From Tribonema minus (Eukaryota; Sar; Xanthophyceae; Tribonematales; Tribonemataceae), in contig JAFCMP010000551.1 of assembly GCA_017506865.1 (NCBI GenBank), forward strand, positions 124,001 through 188,000: a stretch of DNA of 64,000 nt, in the 5' to 3' direction. The number at the start of each line of letters is the position of its first letter. The stretch's first letter is position 1. A program made the position numbers and the translations under genes. The notes under the pieces are model-generated. The model was given only the letters and a program-made list of their open reading frames with translations. It did not search any database and had not been told where the DNA came from. Shown here piece by piece: positions 21,847-33,400 of this stretch.

Positions 21847-24800
21847 AAGTGATACAATGGTAATCGGCCACTAGGATATTTCAATGCTTGCACGGTTTCA
21901 AAGCATGCTCCCCTGTGGCAGAGAAGGCCACATCAATATGCATGTACAACATAATGTGACAATGATTGCACCCTCATCCACATGTCCTTTCCATGACACT
22001 TGAAGCGTGCACGCAGTGTTGAACATCAGATGGCTCCAAGTCGTGCAGCTTTCAAGATTGTTCACATTAGTCATGGCACCTGGTAGGCGCACGCGCGCCA
22101 GTGCAGAGACCTCTACCTCAGTGCGGCAATGTCGTTTGAACCCCCAAATGCTTCACAATCATTTGTAACTTTCATTCTTAAATTCAGTGCCTACACACGC
22201 GCATTGCATAGGTATCTGCATCAGCGCAGCACGAGTGGATCGACAGGTATCATTGATACTGAAAACCGCTTGCAACTTCAGCTGTACTACCACTGGCGAT
22301 GTGGAAGGCAAGTCATAGAAGTTGGCCCATGTCCAACTTCCGGAAGTCGGCCCATGTCTAACTTCCAGTGGTGCTCACAATGCAGGCCACAATGCCGCAC
22401 CATAACACAACGGGTGGCACCTCTGGTACAGCAATTGGCAGAGTCGCAGACAGCAGCTCCTAGTGACTTGCGCTGCAACTGCCGACATCAGGTGGGGCTC
22501 TCCTCACAAAGCAAGTGCAATCAATGCATAGACACTAAGGCACTGTAAGCCTTTTTTACTGGGTGCTATACAATGGTTGCAGGTGTTTGAAGCGATGCCG
22601 CACCTCATTCTGCTTGTGCTTCCTGATGCTTTACCTGCGCATGCGCGTGTTGCTCGGCAGCCAAGATGTGCTTGCAATCTCGTGGTGCTCCTGCCACAGG
22701 CGCTTGGTCACCTGCAGCCAAGACAGGGCAAGTAAGAGAGAGCTAAGGGCAGGCGCGCTGAGCTGAAGGTAGGCATGCAACAGGGGGTCAGCACAGGCTG
22801 CCACATGACAAAACACATCTGCATCTTGCGCTGCAAGTGACTTAGTCTGGTATCATGAGAGTGCCCCAGTAAACAAAAGAAAGTGGGAAACTCAGCAAGA
22901 AGGTTGTGTGCCTAAATGACGAGCACCCCAGATTTGCGGCGAGCAGTAAAACACAAATGCACACTCATGTAACGTCCAGTAAAGGTACACATGAAAGCTG
23001 TGAGCCAACTCACTGATCATGCAGTGCATTGACACATTATGGCTGGTGAGCACAGCAATGCAGGGTCACAGGTGGTGCAAGGGCTAGTATAGTTTGCCTG
23101 GATCCAATATGGAAAGACTCACGACTAGCGACGATTGCAAGCTTGCATGACGCAGGGGCAGGTAAGAACATACTACTATGCCACAAGAAGCAGATCTGAA
23201 AATGGTAAGATTGCCTTGATTTCATCTTGCTCTCATGTGCGGGTCACTTTGAACGTTTGTGAAAGTGGGGATGAGCAGTGCATTTTGGAACATCTATGGC
23301 TACGCAAACACCCCCCAAAGAAGCGCTGCGAAGAGAACAAGAACAAGCGCAGCTGCCTGGGCCCCACATTCGTCAACCAGAGCGCAATGCGAGGATGAGC
23401 ACCCCCCGCACCTGTACACGAACAGGCGACCTGCACGGGGCGCCTTGCCTCCTGCGCCGCCAAACTCTGATGGGAAAACCTCTTGACGAGACGTTACCTA
23501 GCAAGCAGCTCTTCTGCGGGGGGGTGATTTCACACAATGAGCTTATGGACGACTTACACGTGAATGAAAGCATGTGCTTTGTACAATTAAATTTTGCAGG
23601 TCAAGGCGAGTTATTCGATGGCGTGCACCTTTCAGACCCTCACCTGTCCGAAACAACTACCTGAGCAATGTGTAGATGATACTGCAATGTGTGCACATGG
23701 TGCGCTTGCAAGGCACATGCCCACTCGTTATTATCAATGAAGCTTATTTTCTTATATGACATGTGGAGGGACCTAAGAGAAACCGACCCATGCACGGCAC
23801 CGTGAGGTGTTGACAGGCTGAGCATAAAGCGCCTCACACTGATAGTTAGCCAGTACAGGTGGCAGGGCAGCAACCTGTGATGTGTACACATGCAAAGCCA
23901 GGGACTGAGCTGCCCGAAAACCTCACACGTGCGATTTAGCGAGCTGGTGCGCTGGCACTGGTGCTGCTGCAGACACAAGCAAACTGCATGAGAATCAATG
24001 ACTTGAGTGCTGCTGGCAGATCTGAGCTTCTCACATTTAACCTCAAAGAGTACTGTGGCGATCTTCAGGTCGCTCTGTAGCACTCTAGCACATCCCCGCT
24101 GCCTCTGAAAGCTGCGGCGATTCTCATGCAAGCTGTGCTGATGGCTGCACATCACAGTTGCATTGGTAACCGCGTTGGTGCACATGCTCGCCATCCTCCA
24201 GCCCGCTTTCCCTTAACACGAATAGAGACATGCCGTTGTCAACAGCAGCAGCAGCCATCACAAGGCTACAGCTATCAGCCACAGGCTACAGCAGCAGCAG
24301 CAGCAGTGTCCCGCCAATTTGAAATTGACTCCAAACCACTAAGGATGTGGCCGCTGACCAGAGCGCCATAGCTCAGCATGCGCTGACCAGAACAGAGGCT
24401 GGTGAGGGCACTGAACAACCCACAACTGCATGCAGTACAAGGTGCCCAATGATGCACAATCGCGGCTCTCTGTCATTGACAAGACGGCTGATGAATCGCG
24501 TGTTTACATTCAGCACCTCGAAGGTGTCAACGTTTGCTGCGTAAACGGCCAGCGAAATACTGCAGCTCCAATAACAGGGCCAGCTCAGCGGGATGTGACC
24601 ATTACCATGGGCAATACTCGCAAGCGCCCTGCCTGGAAGCACGCCCATGGCAGCTGGAGGAAGCTGAGTAGGCTGATGTGCTGGTGCGTTCAGCGATGAT
24701 GCGCTGGACGCTTCCGCAGCACAGGTGAGCCAGCGATTTCAGCAGTACACCCGCAGCAGCAGCACCATCTGCGGCTTTCTGTTTTCATAGTACAAGCTGA

Positions 24801-25759
24801 ACAATGAAAGTACAAGCGTGAATTAGGTCATCACCAGTGGTTCTGACAGGGTCAACATGGCTTGCATTCAGCTGCCACTAGTAATACTTACAGCATGGTA
24901 CCCTACTGGTGTTAAATATCTCCTCTTTCTGCTTCTGGATTGTTGGAGCTCATGACACTGAGTGCTTGCGCATGTTCAGGTGATCCCATACTCGGTGTTC
25001 GGAGTGTAGTGGTATCTCCACTCCTGACCTGCAGAGGGAGATCAGTGTCTTTGCAGTAGGGATCGCGTTGTGATGTGTTCATGTTACGACCATGACTACA
25101 TGGTAAATACAATTAGGAGACTGTTCAAAGCACCAGACGCCAGTGCTCCAGCTCTCGACCCTCTGTAATGACAGCAGCACACCTTCGACGACTCCTGATG
25201 TTCGGCGCCTGCTAGCCCCTGGACCTCACTGCACGCCACTGCTCCAGCGCTACAACCTCCGTACGACAGCAGCAGCAGCAGCAGCACACCGCTCCAGCAG
25301 TTCGCGTCCAGCTCCAGGCATCACACGCCTATCGCCTATCGCCTATCGCCTAGCGCCTAGGCGCGCCTGCCATCCCCTTTGACTTTCTCGCAAGAGTTTT
25401 TCCCCCTTGTACGAGATAGTATGTCGTGATTCAAAACGTGTTCTTGTTGCTGTTGAACAAGAACAGTCAGCCAATATCCTAGGGTCTAGGCGCCTAGGCG
25501 CAAGGCGTAGGCGTCGGGTGACTGGTACGCAGCAGGTCTGCACTTCATTTCTTCCACAAGCTCCATGCACTATAACAGCTGATGCTGCTGCTGCTGCTGC
25601 TGCTACTGCGTGGTGACTAGCGATTGATGTACGTGCCATTTTGGTCTGGCGCAAAAACTTGCGCTCAAACAAACGCTTTGTTTTTGTCATACCGCGCCTA
25701 GACCCCTAGCCGTCCATTAAGGCCGTAGGCGGCCTTGAACGCAGCAACACACATACACC
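21847..25759. other. Stretch with few supported features
   Basis: No gene with a recognisable domain was found. Near 22315-22365 a short GGCCCATGTCYAACTTCC unit is repeated twice. CAG runs occur at 24240-24310 and 25268-25290, and a GCTGCT run at 25580-25605. Plus and minus frames at 24373-24699 both have plausible composition, so neither is called. Confidence 0.35.
23278..23664 (+). CDS. Possible ORF, 128 codons, unrecognised
   Basis: This open frame has a mixed, protein-like composition. Its middle is rich in Arg, Pro and Cys, and from about residue 65 it reads MGKPLDETLPSKQLFCGG and VISHNELMDDLHVNES with an acidic end. No family is recognised and no splice partners were found. It could be a decayed exon of an element or a chance frame. 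Confidence 0.2.
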   Translation: MHFGTSMATQTPPKEALRREQEQAQLPGPHIRQPERNARMSTPRTCTRTGDLHGAPCLLRRQTLMGKPLDETLPSKQLFCGGVISHNELMDDLHVNESMCFVQLNFAGQGELFDGVHLSDPHLSETTT

Positions 25760-26400
25760 ATGGAGGAAGGCAGGAACAGAACCATCTACTACAAGCTGGG
25801 CTACGACCTGAGTGGTCCTGCTCCTGCTCCTGATGCCCAGCCCCAGGTGCTGGCTGCCGCCCTCCTTGTGGACAACACAGATTTTGCGACGGCGGGTGAT
25901 CATCAAGCTCAAGCTACAGCGGAGCTATAAGACCCACTTTGAACTGATGAAACAGGCACTGTCTACCATGGGCGCCACGTCAATCCACTGCACCACGGCC
26001 ACCCCGATGCCTGCGCCGCAGCCGAATCACGCTGTTTCAGCACCTACATCACTGTGACACTGGATTCCACAGCGATCGTGCCAGCGGCAGCAGCTCAGGG
26101 GCAGTCGACCCTCTACGTAGACCAAGAGATCGCGTCGGCGTCCTTGTCCGGGAAGTTCAACCCAATAACTTCGGTACTCCATGAGCGATTCACGGCATCG
26201 ACTACCTCAACGTCATTACCGGCACGGCAAGCGACCACAAGAGGATGACGGAGTCGAACGCCCGGTTTGAGGCCCAGCAAACCCGCATCAGGGCCGAGAA
26301 TGGTCACATTGAGGACGATCAAGTCTCAACAAGACTGAGCCAGATTGGATCTACGGAGGCGATGAGGAGGCTATCAGAGGCCCGCACAATCCGCTGTGGC
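25760..26400 (+). pseudogene. Decayed coding region, unrecognised
   Basis: The segment reads as coherent protein only when frames are changed. The frame at 25760 begins MEEGRNRTIYYKLGYDL; another frame at about 26050-26160 reads LDSTAIVPAAAAQGQSTLY and VDQEIASASLSGKFNP; a third at 26245-26390 reads NARFEAQQTRIRAENGHIED, likely a coiled coil. At least two frame changes and a stop lie between them. The product is not recognised. Base composition is more even than in the neighbouring GC-rich exons, which may point to a foreign or viral source, but this is only a guess. Confidence 0.4.
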
Positions 26401-26633
26401 GCGCATTCACAGCAGCAGCGCTCGGCCGCGTGCGGCGCGCACCCGCCGCGGCGGCGGCGCGGATGAGCTCCAGCGAGCTGCACACGACGCGACTGCAGGA
26501 GCTCACACCGGACGCGAGGCCTCCCTCAGGGCCTCAATACCTCAAGTACATGCAATACACACTATTCCGTGAGTGCACATTCAAGGCACACGCCGTCGCA
26601 GCACCAGCGGCGCTCGGCTGCTGCGGCGCGCAC

Positions 26634-27398
26634 CTGCCTTGGCGGCGGCGCGGACGAGCTCCAGCGAGCGGCTCGCGCCGACGACGCGGCACGCGCACTG
26701 GCCGTCGAGCACTGACACGGGCAGGCCGCGCTTGCGCGCCAGCTGGAACGTTCCCAACGACTGCGCTGCGGCGTAGATGGACGTCTTGAAGAGCCACTTC
26801 GCGTCCCAGGTGCCCTGCGCGAGCGTCTCCATGTACATTGCGCGTACGGTGCGGCTCACGGGCCAGAGGTACAGCCAGAACCCCCTGCGGACGAAGTTGA
26901 AGGGAGGGGGAGGATTGTAAGACTTGAAGCTAAGACCGGAAGAAGGTCAGCGCTGCAGCGGTATATACGGCCTAGACTCAGGGGTGGGGTTCGGGCTAGG
27001 ATTAGGGTTAGAGGCCCTGCAGCAGGAACATGAAGTCGCGGTAATGATTGAAGTCAAGACTTGAAAACTTAGGACCAGCTGCCGAGAGTGCACCATGGCG
27101 TTGCTGCTGCGCCGGCCACTGATGGCCATGCAGAGTCATTTCCAATCCATTCTCACATGCCGACGCGGTCCTGGCACGCATAGGCAGAATTAGGGTAAGG
27201 GGTAGGGTCAGGGTGTCCGACTGCGTTCTCACCTGCCGACAAGCCCCAGTATCGCCTTGCAAAGATGAGCGTTGCTGAAGACGCTGGCGACGGCGGAGGA
27301 GGCAGCGGCAGCGCAGGCCGTGACGCACGCGCGCTGCGGCGGCCGGCCGCGCCCGCTGCCGCCGCTGCTGCCACAGCCGCTCTGCACGTCTACTGAGC

Positions 27399-27433
<35 letters not shown>

Positions 27434-27695
27434 GCCCACGGGCCCTGCCGCTGCTGCTGCTGCTGCTGCTGCGCGCACAGGCGCTGCTGCCGCTGCTGCG
27501 CCCACAGGCGCCGCTGCTGCCGCTGCCGCTGCTGCTGCCGCTGTGCGCACAGGTGCTCCACGAGCTGCAGCCTGTTGTCGAGCAGCACGACGGCCGTCGC
27601 GAGGGCGCCGGCGCCGCGGCAGCCGTGGAGCGCGACGCTGCGCCCGCGCACCTCCGCCTGCGCGACCTCCAGCTGCGCCGCCTCCGCGCCAGGAT
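26634..27695 (-). CDS. Unidentified spliced gene with polyglutamine exon (partial)
   Basis: Two exons join cleanly: 27695-27234 and 26884-26634, GT-AG, phase 2. The first encodes an Ala/Glu-rich helix, a hydrophobic stretch (GALATAVVLLDNRLQLVEHL), a Gln-rich region coded by CAG runs, and VFSNAHLCKAILGLVG. The second starts GFWLYLWPVSRTVRAMYMET and continues with AKWLFKTSIYAAAQSLGTFQ to a GTGCGC donor. An upstream exon may lie at about 28070-27960 (RLRPDAPFYERNLARVRVLL). Further 3' exons were not found. A degenerate copy of the second exon's last 40 or so bases lies in the intron at about 26400-26490. The product is not recognised; hydrophobic patches could suit a membrane-associated protein. 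Confidence 0.5.
27396..27545. repeat. CTG/CAG microsatellite coding polyglutamine
   Basis: Uninterrupted CTG runs of about 12 units (27398-27433) and 7 units, separated by Arg, Pro and Trp codons, are read on the minus strand as glutamine runs of up to 11 residues. Slippage-prone DNA is therefore part of an exon. Confidence 0.85.
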
Positions 27696-27761
27696 CTGCG
27701 GCGGCAGCATGCGCGCAGACAACGGCGCGATGGGGTTTGGATGCAGGGGGGGTGTAGTGAT

Positions 27762-27865
27762 GTACTTCTTGTCAATTCTCGTTCAGGGCGCGAAAGAGTC
27801 CAGATGAATGGCATCTAAATTGAAGCTTGCTGCATGGAACTACATGTCGTGTGACAGTCTGAAAG
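27762..27865. repeat. Dispersed ~103-bp repeat Y, copy 1
   Basis: It matches 46938-47041 over its whole length with few differences (tacttyttrtcarttctcg to cagtctgaaag) and 48883-48985 more weakly. It lies in a non-coding part next to the polyQ gene. Confidence 0.85.
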
Positions 27866-28099
27866 TGTCTCAACGACAACCACTCAAACGCCGCCGCCGC
27901 CAAATGGCGTCTCGGGATCCTCCCCCACTGATGCACTTCTCTACTTGATGTGTCAGAAGCACGCGCACACGCGCGAGGTTGCGCTCGTAGAACGGCGCGT
28001 CCGGCCGTAGACGCCGCCGCGCTTCGGCGTTGCGCGCGCGGGCAGAGAGGCAGCGGGGGGTCAGTGCCAAGAGGCATGTAGGTTCTTCAAATACTAGTG

Positions 28100-30460
28100 C
28101 ACCTGTGAAAAGTGTAGTTCGGCATCAGAAGCGCCCCTGCGTGCTGTGGCACATGGACGCACGGTTTCAGCGACAGGGTCTTCAAGCCCAAGGCACTACT
28201 GAACACAGCGGGGCTGCGCGCAGAGCGATGCTGTGATGCGTTGCACCGCTGTCACGCGCGTGCGCTGGCGGCGGTTTCACGACGAGCGCCTTTGTGCCGC
28301 TGCCTTCTGATCATGCTGCACTTTTGTAGTATACGTACATATTCACAACATAATTGCATTTTTTTGATATTTATGACATCATGCAACGGTCAACATTCCA
28401 ACACGTACCTAAGCCAACTGCTGTTGACTCAAAACAGCTGCGGGGAACGCACTGCGAGGACTGCGCCTGTGGTGTTGAAGAAGCAGCACCTGCCACGCTA
28501 ACCCTAGACCTAAGCCGTGGTGACCCAGCCATGCTGCTGCACATTCGGCTGCACCTCTTCTAATAACAAGCTGAACACCCCCCTCCCCCTTCCTTCGATG
28601 CATTGTGCTGCGATCCGCCCGTAGAAGATGCTCGTGCAAGGACGTCAGTTGCGCATCGTGATGCTACCTCGGCAGCGCAACTCTGCTTGCGCAATGTGTT
28701 GTGCGCTACGCTAGCGAATCAACACTGCCCGTGCGCATCAACAAAAAACCAGTTAAGTGAAGGCAAATGTTAAAAGATAGGAGAGCATGGCACGATGACA
28801 GCACGGGGCTACGTATCGATGCTGTCTGCACGCACCATCAACGGGTAGCGATGGTTTACTATGAAGGTAAAAGTTGAAGTTGACATGAGTATGGCATCCT
28901 GCCACGTGCATGATGCAAGTGCACCAGCGGCAGGGCCTCTCAACTCCATGCGGCTTGTGCTATCTTTATGCTACATGAGGATGACCCCCCCCCCCTCCCC
29001 CCATCTATCAAGGGGGATTATCGAGTAAAAATCGTATTTGATTCATACTATGACTGAATTACTGAATGCATCACGTTGGTGACAAAGGGCACGAGATACA
29101 GATCTGTATTGCGGAGAATGGGCAGCTGCAGAGACTCATGCGTTCCATATCAGGCTGCACGCAAGCGTGATCTTCAACTTGTCACCCCAAAACTAAAATG
29201 AGCTCACTTGCTAGCGGTGCCGTCGTCAGCGTCCTCAGCGGAATCGCCGTCCATGGTGATTGTAAAAGCCGACCCAGTTGGGCCTCCAAGGCCTCAAACT
29301 GGTGCTCCACAACCTTGCTATCCGTCCACTCCGAGGCCATCGCGGATGCTGATTTGCGTCGAGCGCTAGAGCTGTCGTGATGATCGCCGACGCGGAAGTC
29401 CAGCTGCGCCGTTTTCGCACCACTCTTCTAGGTAACAGACGGCGTTCACGACGTACGTACTACGTTTGGCAAGGAATGAACATCTGAGGAGAACAAACTT
29501 CTATCAGAAACCTCAACTCTCCACTTTCTACTCAAAGAAGAGAGAGTTGCCAACTGTCTTTTCCACAGCCACAAGTGGAATATAATAAAAGCACATGTCT
29601 GTTGAGAAATCCAATCCGGTGCATTGAAAAATTCCAAGCGTATCTGCGATATGCACAACCAATGATACGTGCGTACTGGAGTCATGCCTGTTGCTACAGT
29701 ACAAGGAATTGTCACATTTGTACATCAATTGTTTACATAGCATATGCTGCATACATACAGCATACATTGACCATCCATTAAACGCACCATGCAGATATGT
29801 GCCAATGCTGCAATGTGCGCACAAGCTGCCAAAATGGGAAAGGCCAGCAAAGATTATCATGGTCCACTCAAACCAGCAGCAAAGGCGCTGCGTACCAGTA
29901 GAACATCACAAGCAATGAGCAGTTGAGGCGGGTCTATAGCAGTGCTGTAGTCTATATTTCCCAGGTCACCCCCGCTGTGAACGTACTCTCCCTTCACACC
30001 TGTTTTTTTCTCTGAATTTTGCTCTATGATTTTGACTCCGCCGTGCGACAGCCCAGCAAAGACAAAGCGTCGGACAAACGGTATGCACACACCAATACTC
30101 CGCCCCCAGCCCCCGCAAACACACAAAGGCCTCGTCTCTCCGAACAGCCTCTTTCTCAAAAACCAAAACTGCCGGGCGCGGTCTTCGCTTTTATCCACTC
30201 TCTCCCCCCAACCGGCGCGCCAGCTGTTCTCCCGGTAAAGCTCAAAAACACATGCCAACCCCCGATTGCCCCCCTTCCCCGCCCCCTGTTCCAACACCCC
30301 ACTGCCCCACTTTGTATGAGTGTGTCATGTCAGCAAAATTCCGCGCCTGTTCTTGGCATGATCCCCCCAGCAGCAGCCCCCCCTGCCCGCCCTCCCTGTC
30401 CCCCAACATGCGACAGTGCTCCGCAGCAGGCGCCAGGACCGTCACCCCCTCTCCCCGAGC
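28100..30460. other. Intergenic stretch, C-rich near FadE 3' side
   Basis: No supported gene was found. A C run lies at about 28987-28999. Around 29198-29430 a minus-strand frame ends in acidic MDGDSAEDADDGTASK and stop, possibly a last exon, but no partner exon was found. The 30090-30450 part is rich in CCCC tracts, downstream of the FadE stop codon. Confidence 0.35.
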
Positions 30461-33400
30461 CTAGGCCGCCTGCGCCTTGGGCTTGCTCGCGCTGCGCGTG
30501 TTGTAGATGTCGTCGAGGGCGGGGCGCGCCGACTGGTCAAAGCCCGCCGCACGCTCCTGCCCGAGGCCCTTGAAGGAGTCGACCTGGATGATGATCTCGC
30601 GCGCGGCCTCGACCTCGTCGATGAGCGCCTGCTCCGCGGGCGTCGCGTCGCGCTTCTCGCGGCGCAGCGTCTGCAAGTTCAAGTTCGACAGCGGCGAACG
30701 AGGTGTTGAGGTTGGCGATCGACATGCTGTGATAGTGAGCGCGCTGTGCAGATAGAGGCCAGGTCTGCAAAGAACCAACAGGCATGAACACGCACCCTCA
30801 TGAATGCCATGTGCGGAGTGCAGCCTCACCTTGAGCACCTCGTCGGCGCGCACCGCCTTGAGCGGCGGCGCGTGTATGAGCGCGATGCGGTCGCTGGGGT
30901 CATTTTGGTGAAATGTTTGTTACTTCAAGTTGTGAATGTTTCTATCAACAAGCTGCTACTTCAAATCGCGAACATCGCCGCCCAGTCTCGCCTTGAGCAC
31001 CTCGTCCGCGCGCACCGCCTTGGGCAGCGTCGCGTGAATCAGCGCGACGCGGTCGCTCAGGTCTTACTGTTGTTTACCAAACGTCTACTTCAAATTGTAA
31101 CAACTGCCAACCTCAAAGATGCAACGCCGAGCGAGCGCAGTTCCTCTCACCCTGGGCACCTCGTCAACGCGCACCGCCTTCGGCAGCGTCGCGTGAATCA
31201 GCGCGACGCAGTCGCCCAATATCACTTTCTTGGAAACAAACTGCTAGTCTAGATGCTTAGTCGTGAAGTTTCCACTTCAAAGATGAAACGCCGAGCGAGC
31301 GCAGTTCCTCTCACCTTGAGCACCTCGCCGGCGCGCACCGCCTTGGGCAGCGTCACGTGGAGGAGCGCGGTGCAGTCGCTGGGGTCCTTTTAAAAAAAAT
31401 AATACTTCAAGTCGTTGCTACTTCACGTCGTGAATATTTCTATAAATAAACTGCTACTTCAATAGTACACATTGCCACGCAGTCTCACCTTGAGCACCTC
31501 GTCCGCGCGCACCGCCTTGGGCAGCGTCGCGTGGATGAGCGCGACGCGGTCGCTCGGGTCCGCCGACACGAACGTGTGGCTCACAAACAGGTCGCGCACG
31601 GCGCTGTCCGTGGAGACGAGGCGCGAGACCTCCTTGGCCAGGTCGTCGCTGGGGCGGCGGTACGTGCGGCCCGTGGGGAAGGCCATGCCGCGCATGGCCC
31701 ACGCCAGCGGGCGCGTGGGGAAGTTGTCAAAGATGCCGTAGAAGGCGTCCTCCGTCTCCGCCAGCAGGCCCTGGGGGGCGGGGGGGGAGGGGGGCGGTCA
31801 ATGAACGATATTAGTTGCAGTTGCATGTCTGATGTGTGCTTTTGAGCCAGCAAAGGCTGTTTGAAAAATGCGATTCTGACATGATCTTCTGATGAGCATG
31901 TTTGCAAGTTTGCATGAGAATTGCCGTAGAAGCCATCTTTTCATTGCAGCCCAAGCCCTTGGCGCCATTAATAGCCGTTGAGGTGATCTTCGAAACAAGC
32001 GGAATATTTGAAACAAGCGGAATACAATAAGTGAGCGTAGCTTCAGTAATTAGATGAAACACCGCCCTTGATGACTCGTGAATCCTGGGTCTTCGTCAAC
32101 CGTTGCTGCTTCAAATTCACAGCACTTCTTGTTTTGCAAAAGGTGCATATGACTGTATCATGTGCACCCCCATAGTGTGACCTCATGCATGCTAGGCTCT
32201 CCTCAACGTGCACGCAACGACGGCATTGGAGTTGTTGAAACAGCTATGCAAATGTATTGTGATGGTTTATTGTGGTGACTTGAACGTCAAAAAATGATTA
32301 TGACTGCTGAAATATGCCGCTCTGAAGCTCTCACATAGCTAGCTAGCTGGGATGATCGCAAGCATGTGCGCCAGTGACCCATGTAGGTCCACACCAATCC
32401 AGTAAGAGGCATGGGTGCACTGCGCATACATGTAGATTATGCGGGTTCCAGCACAAGTGTTTACAAAATAACGGCCCACAAAAACTACTGCAGCACAGAC
32501 ACCTGCTTCTGACACAAAGGTGCACACAAATTTGACAAGTCTTGCTATCTGCATCAGCTGCACCATGTGCAGACATCATGCTCTCGCACAGCATTGGCGC
32601 GGTCGCATATGCCTGTGTGCACGCTTACGTTACACAGTGTCACTACATACTGCTTAGGCAACGCAAATTCTGGCAAAAATAAAGCTGTAAGACATGATTA
32701 GCTTCGGGTATTTTCGTTTCAACAGGAGCTTGGAGACGTCATGTCATACCTTCAGAGCAGCTGCTAAATAAATTGATACTCCCATGATGTGCACAACCTG
32801 GGAACATCACTGCTGAAGCAGCGCTTATCAGCATGGCAGTCACTTTTCAATTTAGATGACACCATACTTTTGGTGGTAAAAACCGACATTCCAGCTACAC
32901 GTTTTTTATCATCAACGACGCGGTGGATTAGAATTGAAACAGTGATACAGCCGTAATTTTTTTTTTTTCACAGGATACAATAGAGCAGCGGCGCTCACCT
33001 GTATGGCGTAGTCACCCACGGCGTCGATGCCCTTGACAAAAAAATTGAATTTACTAACAGCATCTGAAAAATCTCATTAATCAACATCAAATTTATTGGT
33101 GGAAGGCACTTGCGGCTAACCGCTTTTTGTCACCTAGAGCTCTACGATCTTTGAATTCGTTTCCAGCAAAACAAGGAATTCACGTCGTATCAATGACGCT
33201 GCAGCGGCGCTCACCTGCATGGCGTAGTCGCGCACGACGTCGATGCCCTTGACACAAGGAAAAACAATTTATTTTACTTCTTTTCGAAGTCAAAATGAAG
33301 AATGAAGAACGACATCGTAAATCCGCAACGGCGCGCTCACCTGCATGGCGTAGTCGCGCACGGCGTCGATGCCCTTGACGTCCGCGTGCTGGCTCGTGTA

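Noticed and set aside
24373-24699. Coding frames on both strands
   Set aside because: Each has plausible composition, but neither has a domain, splice partner or start context, so none is called.
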